Of a stretch of 64,000 bases of DNA, positions 8,039 through 15,926 are shown piece by piece (the first letter of the stretch is position 1; each line of letters opens with the position of its first letter). Source of the stretch: Pseudomonas chlororaphis (GTDB lineage: Bacteria; Pseudomonadota; Gammaproteobacteria; Pseudomonadales; Pseudomonadaceae); assembly GCA_001023535.1 (NCBI GenBank), contig CP011020.1:434001-498000 (forward strand). Direction: 5' to 3'. The translations under genes and the position numbers were made by a program. The notes under the pieces were generated by a model. The model saw only the letters and a list, made by a program, of their open reading frames with translations, made no database searches and had not been told where the DNA came from.

Positions 8039-10086
8039 GCTGCCGCGTCCTCGGTCAGGCCGCTATGGCGCAAGAGTGCGTCAATCGACGGCTCACGGCC
8101 ACGGAAGTCGACGAACAGCACCATCGGCTCTTGCGAGCCGCCGCGGGCGAGGATGGCTTCGCGGAACGCGCGGCCGGTGTCGGCGTTGAGCACGCCGTCC
8201 TCTTCGAACTTCGAGAACGCGTCGGCCGACAACACTTCCGCCCATTTGTAGCTGTAGTAGCCCGCCGCGTAGCCGCCGGCAAAGATGTGCGCGAAGCTGT
8301 TGGGGAAGCGGTTGTAGGCCGGCGGCCTCATGACCGACACCTCGTCGCGCACGCCTTCGAGCACTTGCAGCACGCTGCGGCCGTCGCCGTGGGTCGCGTG
8401 CAGCTCGAAGTCGAACAGCGAGAACTCCAGTTGACGGACCATCATCAGGCCGGACTGGAAGTTTTTCGCCGCGAGCATTTTTTCCAGCAGGTCCTGGGGC
8501 AGCGGTTCGCCGGTTTCATAGTGGCCGGAAATCAGCGCCAGGCCTTCGGGCTCCCAGCACCAGTTTTCCATGAACTGGCTCGGCAGCTCCACGGCATCCC
8601 AGGCCACGCCGTTGATGCCGGACACGCCTGCATGCTCGACACGGGTCAGCAGGTGGTGCAGGCCATGGCCGAATTCGTGGAACAGCGTGGTGACCTCGTC
8701 GTGGGTCAGCAGCGCCGGCTTGCCGCTGTCGGCCGGGGTGAAGTTGCACACCAGGTTGGCCACCGGGCTTTGCAGCGAGCCGTCGAGGGTGCGCCGATGG
8801 TCGCGCGCGCCATCCATCCAGGCACCGCCGCGTTTGTTGGCGCGGGCATAGAGGTCGAAGAAGAAACGGCCGACGTGTTGGCCATTCTCCTTGATCTCGA
8901 ACAGGCGAACGTCCGGATGCCAGGTGTCGAAACCTTTCAGTTCGGCGATCTCGATGCCATAGAGGCGTTGCACGATGGCGAACAGGCCGCCCAGTACCTT
9001 GTCGATCGGGAAGTAGGCACGCAGGGCTTCCTGGGCAACGCTGTAGCGCTGCTGGCGCAGTTTTTCGCCATAGAAGCCGCTGTCCCAGCTTTGCAGGTCG
9101 GGGCAGCCCTGTTCGGCGGCGAAGGCCTTCAACTGCTCCAGGTCCTGTGCGGCGAACGGTTTGCTGCGCTTGGCCAGGTCCCGCAGGAAACCGAGCACCT
9201 GGTCGCTGGACTCAGCCATTTTGGTCGCCAGGCTCAACTCGGCGAAATTGGCGAAGCCCAGCAGTTGGGCCAGCTCCTGGCGCAGGTCGAGGATCTGTTC
9301 CATCACCGGGCCGTTATCGTTCTGGCCGGCATTCGGGCCCTGGTCCGAGGCGCGGGTGCAGTAGGCCGCGTAGACCTCTTCACGCAGGGCGCGGTCTTCG
9401 GCGTAGGTCATCACCGCGTAGTAGCTGGGGAATTCCAGGTTGATCAGCCAGCCGTCCAACCCCTTGGCCTGCGCGGCGGCGGCCATCTGCGCCTTGGCCG
9501 AGTCGGTGAGGCCGGCGAGGGCGGCTTCGTCAGTGACGTGCTTGGTCCAGGCCTGGGTGGCGTCCAGCAGTTGGTTGGAGAAGCGGCTGCCCAGCTCGGA
9601 CAAGGTGCTCTGCACCTCGGCGTAGCGCTTCTGCTGCTCGGGCGGCAGGTCGATACCCGACAGACGGAAGTCCCGCAGCGAATGCTCGAGGATGGTTTTT
9701 TGCGCGACGTCGAACCCGGCGGCTTCGGGGCTGCGCGCCAGGGCTTCGAATGCCTGGAACAGTTCGCGGTTCTGGCCCAGTTCGGTGGAGTACGCACTCA
9801 GCGCCGGCAGGCAGGCCTCGTAGGCCTCGCGCAGTTCGGGGCTGTTACGCACGGCGTTCAAATGGCTGACCGGGCTCCAGGCAGCGCCGAGGCGGTCATT
9901 GAGTTCGTCCATCGCCAGCACCAGGCCGGCCCAGGTCGGCTGCTGCCCCTGGCTCTTGAGGATTTGCGCGATGGCCGCGCGGTTGTCAGCCAGGATCTGC
10001 TCGATGGCCGGTTGCACATGCTCGGCACGAATCGCCGAGAATGGCGGCAGGTCATAGGGTTGCAAAAGAGGGTTGTTCACGCTCAC
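8035..10086 (-). CDS. prlC: oligopeptidase A (M3 metallopeptidase)
   Basis: PrlC degrades short peptides, including cleaved signal peptides, in the cytoplasm. The zinc site is HEFGHGLHH at about residues 470-480, followed by the downstream Glu in the DAVELPSQFMENW segment. The usual ending FRGREPSIDALLRHSGL is present. I choose the GTG at 10086, which gives MSVNNPLLQPYDLPPF and 683 residues, the normal family length. An AAGGTG stretch lies seven bases upstream. The ATG at 10113 would add nine residues that do not look conserved. The next gene (YheV type) starts inside its stop codon. A second, diverged copy of this gene lies immediately downstream at 5588-7636. Confidence 0.96.
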   Translation of the reverse strand: MSVNNPLLQPYDLPPFSAIRAEHVQPAIEQILADNRAAIAQILKSQGQQPTWAGLVLAMDELNDRLGAAWSPVSHLNAVRNSPELREAYEACLPALSAYSTELGQNRELFQAFEALARSPEAAGFDVAQKTILEHSLRDFRLSGIDLPPEQQKRYAEVQSTLSELGSRFSNQLLDATQAWTKHVTDEAALAGLTDSAKAQMAAAAQAKGLDGWLINLEFPSYYAVMTYAEDRALREEVYAAYCTRASDQGPNAGQNDNGPVMEQILDLRQELAQLLGFANFAELSLATKMAESSDQVLGFLRDLAKRSKPFAAQDLEQLKAFAAEQGCPDLQSWDSGFYGEKLRQQRYSVAQEALRAYFPIDKVLGGLFAIVQRLYGIEIAELKGFDTWHPDVRLFEIKENGQHVGRFFFDLYARANKRGGAWMDGARDHRRTLDGSLQSPVANLVCNFTPADSGKPALLTHDEVTTLFHEFGHGLHHLLTRVEHAGVSGINGVAWDAVELPSQFMENWCWEPEGLALISGHYETGEPLPQDLLEKMLAAKNFQSGLMMVRQLEFSLFDFELHATHGDGRSVLQVLEGVRDEVSVMRPPAYNRFPNSFAHIFAGGYAAGYYSYKWAEVLSADAFSKFEEDGVLNADTGRAFREAILARGGSQEPMVLFVDFRGREPSIDALLRHSGLTEDAAA

Positions 10087-10185
10087 GGTTGGCACCTTGG
10101 CTGGAAGAAACATGGGGCCATCTTAATTACAATCGACGCTCACCGCAGCTAGCAGCACCTATCAGCCGAAAAGAGAGAGCCTATC

Positions 10186-10731
10186 GTGACCCTTCGCACG
10201 TACCAGAACCACAGCCCACGGCTTGCCCGGGGCGCCTTTGTCGACAGCACCGCGGTGGTGATCGGCGACGTCGAGATCGGTGAAGACAGCTCCGTCTGGC
10301 CGCTGACCGTCATTCGTGGCGACATGCACCATATCCGCATCGGTGCCCGCACCAGCGTCCAGGACGGCTGCGTGCTGCACATCACCCACGCCGGGCCTTT
10401 CAACCCCGACGGTTTTCCATTGCGGGTCGGCGACGACGTGACCATCGCCCACAAGGTCATGCTCCATGGCTGCAGCGTGGGCAGCCGGGTGTTGATCGGC
10501 ATGGGCAGCATCGTGATGGATGGCGCCGTGGTCGAGGACGACGTGATCATCGGTGCCGGCAGCCTCGTGCCGCCGGGCAAGCGGCTGGAGAGCGGCTTCC
10601 TGTACGTCGGCAGCCCGGTGAAACAGGCCCGGCCACTGACCGACAAGGAGCGTGCGTTCTTCACCTACAGCGCGGCGAACTACGTGAAGCTCAAGGACCT
10701 GCACCTGGCCGAGGGTTATGACCGGATCTGA
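10186..10731 (+). CDS. gamma-carbonic anhydrase family protein
   Basis: This 181-residue left-handed beta-helix protein is built from hexapeptide repeats (VVIGDVEIGEDSSVWPLTVIRGD and similar through residue 120). Candidate zinc ligands are conserved: His65/His68 in LHITH, and His89 and His94 in IAHKVMLHGC. The family includes CamH-type proteins and E. coli YrdA, some of which are carbonic anhydrases and many of which have no proven activity. It starts with GTG at 10186, preceded by AGAGAG, and is divergent from prlC. Many pseudomonads have this gene beside prlC. It is cytoplasmic and probably a trimer. Confidence 0.9.
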   Translation: MTLRTYQNHSPRLARGAFVDSTAVVIGDVEIGEDSSVWPLTVIRGDMHHIRIGARTSVQDGCVLHITHAGPFNPDGFPLRVGDDVTIAHKVMLHGCSVGSRVLIGMGSIVMDGAVVEDDVIIGAGSLVPPGKRLESGFLYVGSPVKQARPLTDKERAFFTYSAANYVKLKDLHLAEGYDRI

Positions 10732-10761
10732 ATCGCCCACTTAAGCATGTCGAATGACCAT

Positions 10762-10894
10762 TGTGACGAGGGGATTTATCCCCGTTGGGCTGCGCAGCGG
10801 CCCCAAACCAGTTGGCGCGATGCTTCATGTTCGATTGCGATCAGCTTGTTAGGGGCTGCTCTGCAGCCCAGCGGGGATAAATCCCCTCGCCACA
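10762..10894. repeat. REPIN-like inverted repeat, GGGGATTTATCCCC type
   Basis: The two ends form long inverted arms containing GAGGGGATTTATCCCCGTTG and its reverse complement, each with an inner GGGCTGC/GCAGCCC hairpin, around a central spacer. The same 130-base element recurs at 30758-30888 and 35043-35175. It belongs to a different sequence family from the GAGCTTGCTC elements. Confidence 0.85.
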
Positions 10895-10943
10895 GTTTCA
10901 GTCAAGCCCTTCGAGTGAACTGCATGACCACCCAGGAGTTTTA

Positions 10944-11594
10944 ATGCACTACCAAACCCTACTCTTCGACCTCGACGGCACCCTCACCGACCCGCGCGAG
11001 GGCATCACCCGTTCGATCCAGTTTGCCTTGAGCAAGCTGGGCATCGACGAACCCGACCTGACCCGCCTCGAACATTTCATCGGCCCGCCGCTGTTGCAGG
11101 CGTTCATGCAGTTTTATGGCTTCGATGAGGCGAAGGCCTGGGAGGCGGTGAATTTCTACCGTGAGCGTTTCAAGGTCACCGGGCTTTATGAAAACCGCGT
11201 CTTCGACGGCGTGATGCCGTTGCTGGAAACCCTGGGCGGGCAGGGCCGGCAGCTGTACATCGCGACGTCCAAGCCCTGGGTCTTCGCTCGGGAAATCGCC
11301 CGCCACTTCGACTTCGCCCGGCACTTCAAGGTGATCTACGGCAGCGAACTGGACGGCACCCGTACCGACAAGGTCGAGCTGATCGCCCACCTGCTGGCCG
11401 AAGAAAACCTCGACCCGAGCGACACCCTGATGATCGGCGACCGCAAGCACGACCTGATCGGCGCCCGCAGCAATGGCCTGGACGCGGCGGCAGTGGGGTA
11501 TGGGTTTGGCAGCCATGAGGAGTTGTGTGCCGAAAGCCCGGCCTATCACTTCCAGACGGTGGACGCGTTGCACCGGGCGTTTGTGCGCGGCTAG
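10944..11594 (+). CDS. HAD-superfamily hydrolase, phosphoglycolate phosphatase-like
   Basis: The 216-residue cytoplasmic HAD phosphatase shows all four motifs: motif I FDLDGTLTD (nucleophile Asp9, acid/base Asp11), motif II IATSKP (Ser109), the motif III lysine near residue 143 (TRTDKVE), and motif IV MIGDRKHD (Asp166, Asp170). A four-helix cap lies between motifs I and II, as in the Gph/PGPase subgroup. The substrate cannot be fixed from sequence. Phosphoglycolate, nucleoside monophosphates and pyrophosphate are all possible. The start ATG is preceded by CAGGAG. It converges on the AraC regulator with only 20 bases between the stops. Confidence 0.92.
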   Translation: MHYQTLLFDLDGTLTDPREGITRSIQFALSKLGIDEPDLTRLEHFIGPPLLQAFMQFYGFDEAKAWEAVNFYRERFKVTGLYENRVFDGVMPLLETLGGQGRQLYIATSKPWVFAREIARHFDFARHFKVIYGSELDGTRTDKVELIAHLLAEENLDPSDTLMIGDRKHDLIGARSNGLDAAAVGYGFGSHEELCAESPAYHFQTVDALHRAFVRG

Positions 11595-11614
11595 TTAAAT
11601 CTTCATCGAATGGC

Positions 11615-12607
11615 TCAAGGCCTGAACTGGCTCGGCGCTACGCCGCTCCAGCGTACGAAAGCGTGGCGGAAGCTGGCGGTTTCACTGAAGCCGAGCAGCT
11701 CGGCGATCCGGTAGATCGGCAGTTGGTCCTCGCACAGCATCTGCTTGGCCCGTTCGAAGCGCAGCTCGTCCAGCAGCTCCTGGTAGCTGCAACCCAGCTC
11801 CTTGAGGTGCCGGCGTAAGGTGCGCGCCGAGCAGTTCATCTGTTCGGCCAGGCTTTCCAGCCCGGGGGCGGCGTCCAATTGAGCGCTGAGTAACTGGCGG
11901 ATCCGCCCCAGCCAGGCTTGGCGGCCGGTGAATTCGGTGTTCTGCCTGCGGCAACGTTCGGCCATGGCGTGGTGGGTGATGGGGTCGGCCAGGGGCAGGG
12001 GTTGCCCGAGCCATTGGCGGTCGAAGGCGAACCCGTTGTCCAGGCTGTTGAAGCGCACCGGGCAATCGAAGTGCGCGTTATACCGGGCCTGGTAATCCGG
12101 CGCCGCATGTTCGAAGCGTGCCGCGCGCAAGGGCAGCGGATGGCCGAGCAGGTCGTTGCAGATGACTTTCAGCGAAACCATGCAGAACTCGGCGTTGAAC
12201 ACCGCCAGGGCCGGGTTCTCTCGATAGTCGCTGGCGCTGAGCCAGACGTACTCGCCATCGTCGTCCAGGTTCAGTTCAAAGAGTGTTCCCAATAGCGCCG
12301 GGTAGTGCAGCGCCAGGCGCAAAGCGTCACCTAAGGTGGCACTGGTGAGCAGCGCATAGCCGAGCATGCCGTAGGAGGACACGTGCATGTCCCGCCCCAG
12401 TTCCAGGCCGATGTCCCGCTTGAGGGCCACGGCGTTGGCGCAGACCTGCATCTCCTGATTGGTGGTGATGCGCGTGTCGGCCCGGCTCAGGTCCGCCGTG
12501 CTGATGCCGCTGCCGGCCAACAGGGCGTCACTGGGCAACCCTTCGTGCTTGAAGGCGTTGAGCACCAGGGAGACGGCGTTGAGGGTGGTGAGGTGGGAAT
12601 GCAGCAT
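11615..12607 (-). CDS. AraC-family transcriptional regulator
   Basis: The 330-residue regulator has an N-terminal ligand-sensing domain of the type found in OruR/ArgR-like AraC proteins (about residues 20-200). The C-terminal double helix-turn-helix lies at about 240-325: LESLAEQMNCSARTLRRHLKELG for the first helix-turn-helix and IYRIAELLGFSETASFRHAFVRWSG for the second, both excellent matches. The ending APSQFRP is typical. It likely responds to a small metabolite and controls catabolic genes. Its targets are not evident, and the nearest genes are an HAD phosphatase (convergent) and asparaginase (opposite flank, across a REP element). Confidence 0.93.
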   Translation of the reverse strand: MLHSHLTTLNAVSLVLNAFKHEGLPSDALLAGSGISTADLSRADTRITTNQEMQVCANAVALKRDIGLELGRDMHVSSYGMLGYALLTSATLGDALRLALHYPALLGTLFELNLDDDGEYVWLSASDYRENPALAVFNAEFCMVSLKVICNDLLGHPLPLRAARFEHAAPDYQARYNAHFDCPVRFNSLDNGFAFDRQWLGQPLPLADPITHHAMAERCRRQNTEFTGRQAWLGRIRQLLSAQLDAAPGLESLAEQMNCSARTLRRHLKELGCSYQELLDELRFERAKQMLCEDQLPIYRIAELLGFSETASFRHAFVRWSGVAPSQFRP

Positions 12608-12678
12608 GTCCGTTTCCAGCCTGGGGAAGCTGGAGATCGAGCAAGTTGTGTGCCGTACCTTTCGTTGGCATAGGGATG

Positions 12679-12753
12679 CTGTGGCGAGAGAGCTTGCTCC
12701 TTCTGTGCTGTGAGCGCTTCGCGCTCAAGCGGGAGCAAGCTCCCTCGCCACAG
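12679..12753. repeat. REPIN-like inverted repeat, short variant
   Basis: The arms CTGTGGCGAGAGAGCTTGCT (from 12679) and its near reverse complement AGCAAGCTCCCTCGCCACAG (ending 12753) surround a small inner GAGCGCTTCGCGCTC hairpin. It lies between the AraC gene and the asparaginase gene and may act as the 3' end of the asparaginase transcript. Confidence 0.8.
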
Positions 12754-12767
12754 GTTACGGGCCTACC

Positions 12768-13772
12768 TTAGGCGAGTTCGCCACACAAATCCAGCTCGAC
12801 CAACCGGCGAACCTCGTCCACCGGCAAGCCGGCGCCAATCAACGCCTGCAACTTGCCGAACGCCGCTTCGCGGGTCATGCCACCACCGGACAACACGCCG
12901 ACGCCCCGCAGGCGACTGCCGGCCTCGTACACATCCAGCTCGACGCCTCCTTCATGGCATTGGGTCACCGCCACCACGACCACGCCGTTGTCCCGCGCCC
13001 GCTGCAGGCTGGCAAGGAAGGCTGGGTTGTCGCTGGGCCCGGTGCCGCTGCCGTAGCACTCCAGCACCAGGCCCTGGATACCGCTGCCCAACAGGCCATC
13101 GAGGATTTCGGCGCTGATGCCGGGAAACAGCGGCAGCGCCGCGACGTTCGCCAGTCGCTTGGGCTGGTTGTAATTCAGTTGCGTCGGCAGGGAAGGCGCC
13201 TTGGCGCCGCCACCCTGGCGTTCCAGGCGCTTGAACGGGTGACGGCCGAAGCTGCGCACTTTCGCGCAGCGGGTCGGTGGCAGCAGCTCGCCATGGAAAT
13301 ACAGGTGCACGCCCGGCGCCAGGCCCTGGCCGAGGGCGACCAGGGCGCCGCTGAGGTTTTCCCAGGCGTCGCTGTCGGTCACGCCCGCCGGCAACATCGA
13401 GCCGGTGAAGCAGACGCGGGCGTGCAGGCCGAGCAGTTGGAAGCTCATCGCGGCAGCGCTGTAGGCCAGGGTGTCGGTGCCGTGCAGGATCAGCACGCTG
13501 TCGCACCCTTGCACATCAACCGCCTCGACCACCGCTTCGCGCAGTTGCTGCCAGTAGTCCGGGGTCATGTTGGCGCTGTCGATCAAAGGCGACATTTCCC
13601 GGAAGCGCCACTGCGGGACGACGAGTTCGGGTTGGCTGTGCAGGTAGTCGCGCATCCGCGCTTCGAAACCGGATGCAGGCGCCAGGCCGTGGGCGCTGGC
13701 TTGCATACCGATGGTGCCGCCGGTGTAGAGCACCATGACGTGTTGGGCGGCAGGGTAGGTCGAGGCATTCAT
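12768..13772 (-). CDS. ansA: type I (cytoplasmic) L-asparaginase
   Basis: This enzyme hydrolyses L-asparagine to aspartate and ammonia. The 334-residue protein has both asparaginase signatures: VLYTGGTIG near the N-terminus (nucleophile Thr in TGGT, residues 17-20) and ILHGTDTLAY (His97-Asp100). No signal peptide is present, which favours the cytoplasmic AnsA type over the periplasmic AnsB type. It is on the same strand as, and 131 bases downstream of, the AGCS symporter. The aspartate ammonia-lyase gene lies further upstream on that strand. Together they suggest uptake of amino acids and conversion of asparagine to aspartate and on to fumarate. The start ATG follows GGAGAACAACC. Confidence 0.92.
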   Translation of the reverse strand: MNASTYPAAQHVMVLYTGGTIGMQASAHGLAPASGFEARMRDYLHSQPELVVPQWRFREMSPLIDSANMTPDYWQQLREAVVEAVDVQGCDSVLILHGTDTLAYSAAAMSFQLLGLHARVCFTGSMLPAGVTDSDAWENLSGALVALGQGLAPGVHLYFHGELLPPTRCAKVRSFGRHPFKRLERQGGGAKAPSLPTQLNYNQPKRLANVAALPLFPGISAEILDGLLGSGIQGLVLECYGSGTGPSDNPAFLASLQRARDNGVVVVAVTQCHEGGVELDVYEAGSRLRGVGVLSGGGMTREAAFGKLQALIGAGLPVDEVRRLVELDLCGELA

Positions 13773-13859
13773 GGTTGTTCTCCAGGAAAGAAAACGGCAG
13801 CTTCAATGGGCTGCCACAACATAAGGCCGAGCATGACGCCGACCTTACGCTGTGTCACG

Positions 13860-13887
13860 CCGGGCGCAGGGGATGCGCCCGGTTTTT
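13860..13887 (+). terminator. stem-loop with T tract on the plus strand
   Basis: CCGGGCGC-AGGGGAT-GCGCCCGG followed by TTTTT forms a textbook hairpin, but its T tract is on the plus strand while both flanking genes are on the minus strand. On the minus strand the stem lacks a U tract. It may block antisense transcription or stabilise the 3' end of the symporter message. Confidence 0.5.
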
Positions 13888-13903
13888 CAACAGTGGTCGC
13901 CGA

Positions 13904-15355
13904 TCAGCGTTGCGCTGCGGCCACGCCCGCCGGGGCGCCCTGAGGGTTGGCAACCGGTGCCGAGGGGTTGGCCGGCCAGGCCTTGCGGTCCAGGTCCAGG
14001 TCGGGGAACTGGCTGGAGTCGAAGACAGGCACCTTGATACCGGCCGAACGCTGGTTGTCGTAGTCGCGCAGGATGCGCATGCCGACCTTGAACAGCAGGA
14101 ACAGCGCAATCAGGTTCACGAACGCCAGCAGGGTCATGGTGATGTCGGCGAAGGCGAACACGGTGCTGAGGTTTTCGATGGCACCCCAGAAAATCAGCAC
14201 CAGTACCAGCGAGCGATAGGCGATCAGAGCCTTGCGGTTCTCACCCAGCATGAAGCGCAGGTTGTTCTCGCCCAGGTAGTAGTTGTAGAGGATCGAGGTG
14301 AAGACGAACAACGCCAGGGCCACGGAGATGAACATCCGGCCCCAGTCACCGACGACCGCCGCCAGGGAGTTCTGGGTCAGGGCAATGCCGTCGCCTTCGA
14401 AACCTGGGGTATAGAAGCCGGACAGCAGGATCAGCAGCGCAGTGCAGGTGCAGATCACGAAGGTGTCCAGGAACACGCTGAACGCCTGGACCACACCCTG
14501 GGCGACCGGGTGCTCGACCGACGCCACGGCCGCCACGTTAGGCGCACTGCCCAGGCCGGCTTCGTTGGCGAACACGCCGCGCTTGACGCCCATCACGATG
14601 GCGCTGCCGATCAGGCCACCAAAGGCTTGATCCAGGCCGAAGGCGCTCTTGACGATGGTCGCGAGCATGGCCGGCACGTGGTCGAATTGCAGCACGATCA
14701 CGTAGATGGTCACGCCGATGTACACCAGGGTTTTGACCGGTACCAGCAGGTCGGCGACCTTGGCGATACGCTTGATCCCGCCGATGAACACCAGGCCCAG
14801 CAGGACCGCCAGGCCCAGGCCGGTGTAGGTGGTGTCCAGGCCAAAGGCGTTGTTCAGCGAGTGGGTCACGGCGTGGGCTTGCAGGCCGTTGAAGGCGAAA
14901 CCGAAGGTGATCAGCAGCAGGAAGGCCATGATCATGCCCAGCCAGCGCTTCTGCAGGCCGTGCTGGATGTAGTAGGACGGGCCGCCACGGTACTGGCCTT
15001 CGGAGTCGCAGCGCTTGTAGAGCTGGCCGAGGGAGCACTCGAAGAAGCTGCTGGACATGCCGACCAGGGCGGTCACCCACATCCAGAACACCGCGCCGGG
15101 CCCGCCAAGGGTCACGGCGATGCCGACACCGGCGATGTTGCCCGCGCCGACGCGGCCGGCCAGGCTGAGCATCAGGGCCTGGAAGGAGCTGAGCTGGCCA
15201 GCGCTGCTTCTGAGGCTGTCACGGAACACCGCGAACATGTGGAAGAAATGGCGGAACTGGACGAAACGCGAGCGGATCGTGAAGTAGCTACCGAGCCCAA
15301 CAATGAGCACGATCAGCACTTTCCCTGAAAGGAAGTCGTTGATGACTTCGAGCAT
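13904..15355 (-). CDS. alanine/glycine:cation symporter (AGCS) family protein
   Basis: The 483-residue inner membrane symporter takes up alanine, glycine or related amino acids with sodium. About ten hydrophobic helices are visible. Family signatures include GLGSYFTIRSRFVQFRHF at the N-terminus, AGRVGAGNIAGVGIA near residue 80, and GVKRGVFANEAGLGSAPNVAA near residue 270, which are classic AGCS motifs. The ATG at 15355 is chosen because GAGGAA lies just upstream and the protein then begins MLEVINDFLSGKVLI. The open frame extends further but is not conserved-looking. It precedes ansA on the same strand and follows aspA after a terminator, so it is probably transcribed from its own promoter. Confidence 0.93.
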   Translation of the reverse strand: MLEVINDFLSGKVLIVLIVGLGSYFTIRSRFVQFRHFFHMFAVFRDSLRSSAGQLSSFQALMLSLAGRVGAGNIAGVGIAVTLGGPGAVFWMWVTALVGMSSSFFECSLGQLYKRCDSEGQYRGGPSYYIQHGLQKRWLGMIMAFLLLITFGFAFNGLQAHAVTHSLNNAFGLDTTYTGLGLAVLLGLVFIGGIKRIAKVADLLVPVKTLVYIGVTIYVIVLQFDHVPAMLATIVKSAFGLDQAFGGLIGSAIVMGVKRGVFANEAGLGSAPNVAAVASVEHPVAQGVVQAFSVFLDTFVICTCTALLILLSGFYTPGFEGDGIALTQNSLAAVVGDWGRMFISVALALFVFTSILYNYYLGENNLRFMLGENRKALIAYRSLVLVLIFWGAIENLSTVFAFADITMTLLAFVNLIALFLLFKVGMRILRDYDNQRSAGIKVPVFDSSQFPDLDLDRKAWPANPSAPVANPQGAPAGVAAAQR

Positions 15356-15657
15356 GAGTATTCCTCGCTGTTTTTTGTTTAAGCAAATGCTGGCCAGTTG
15401 GAAACATCGCGTTACATCGGCCGGCGGACGGCACGACAGGCGAGGCGATGTTTCGTCCCGGTCCATTTCGCGGGTTTGTTATTAGTTCGGGTTTCGCATG
15501 TGTTGGGGTCTCGCTACCGACGACCGCGCATGCGAAGAGGGGCGGCACTATACCTATCAGCGCGGTGCCCGTCTGCACAGTTGTGGTGCGTCCGACGAAA
15601 CGGACCTTTGAAACAACCGGGCTCCTTTCAGTGCCCGGCATCTGCGGAGCTGCTTTG

Positions 15658-15745
15658 TGTGGGAGCGGGCTTGCGCGCGAATGCAGGGTGTCAGCCGCCA
15701 TGACGTGTGCTGATACACCACATTCGCGAGCAAGCCCGCTCTCAC
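15658..15745. repeat. REPIN, GGGCTTGC type
   Basis: A paired REP with arms GTGGGAGCGGGCTTGCGCGC and TTCGCGAGCAAGCCCGCTCT (one arm slightly degenerate), lying between the symporter promoter region and the aspA terminator. Confidence 0.85.
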
Positions 15746-15786
15746 CTTCTTCAGCTTCCAGACTTCTTTTCAGCCTCTGGTCAATT

Positions 15787-15818
15787 AAAAAAAGGGCTTG
15801 GGGACGAGCCCCAAGCCC
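15787..15818 (-). terminator. intrinsic terminator downstream of aspA
   Basis: On the minus strand a perfect 10-bp stem GGGCTTGGGG/CCCCAAGCCC (15794-15818, 5-base loop) is followed by seven T residues. It lies about 110 bases after the aspA stop codon and ends that transcript before the symporter gene. Confidence 0.88.
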
Positions 15819-15864
15819 TCAAAAGGTGAGAGGTGTCTAGTCCCTCGACCTGGTGAGCGTTGGC

Positions 15865-15911
15865 TTTGTACGAAAAGTGCCTGATCGCCGCTCGGCGCCC
15901 TTTCGTACAAA
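15865..15911. repeat. perfect 11-bp inverted repeat TTTGTACGAAA
   Basis: TTTGTACGAAA at 15865-15875 is matched by its exact reverse complement at 15901-15911. The inner sequence can extend the stem with small bulges (GTGCC against GGCGC). It lies 15 bases after the aspA stop, between the gene and its terminator. It is neither a REP nor a normal terminator (no T tract), and its nature is unknown. Confidence 0.6.
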
Positions 15912-15926
15912 CCCTAGTCGCGTCGA

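Noticed and set aside
10087..10113. Upstream ATG for prlC at 10113
   Set aside because: It lengthens the protein beyond the usual 683 residues with unconserved sequence and lacks a ribosome site. The GTG at 10086 fits better.
15356..15657. Possible glycine riboswitch upstream of the AGCS symporter
   Set aside because: The gene family makes it plausible, but I could not find the conserved glycine aptamer core on the minus strand.
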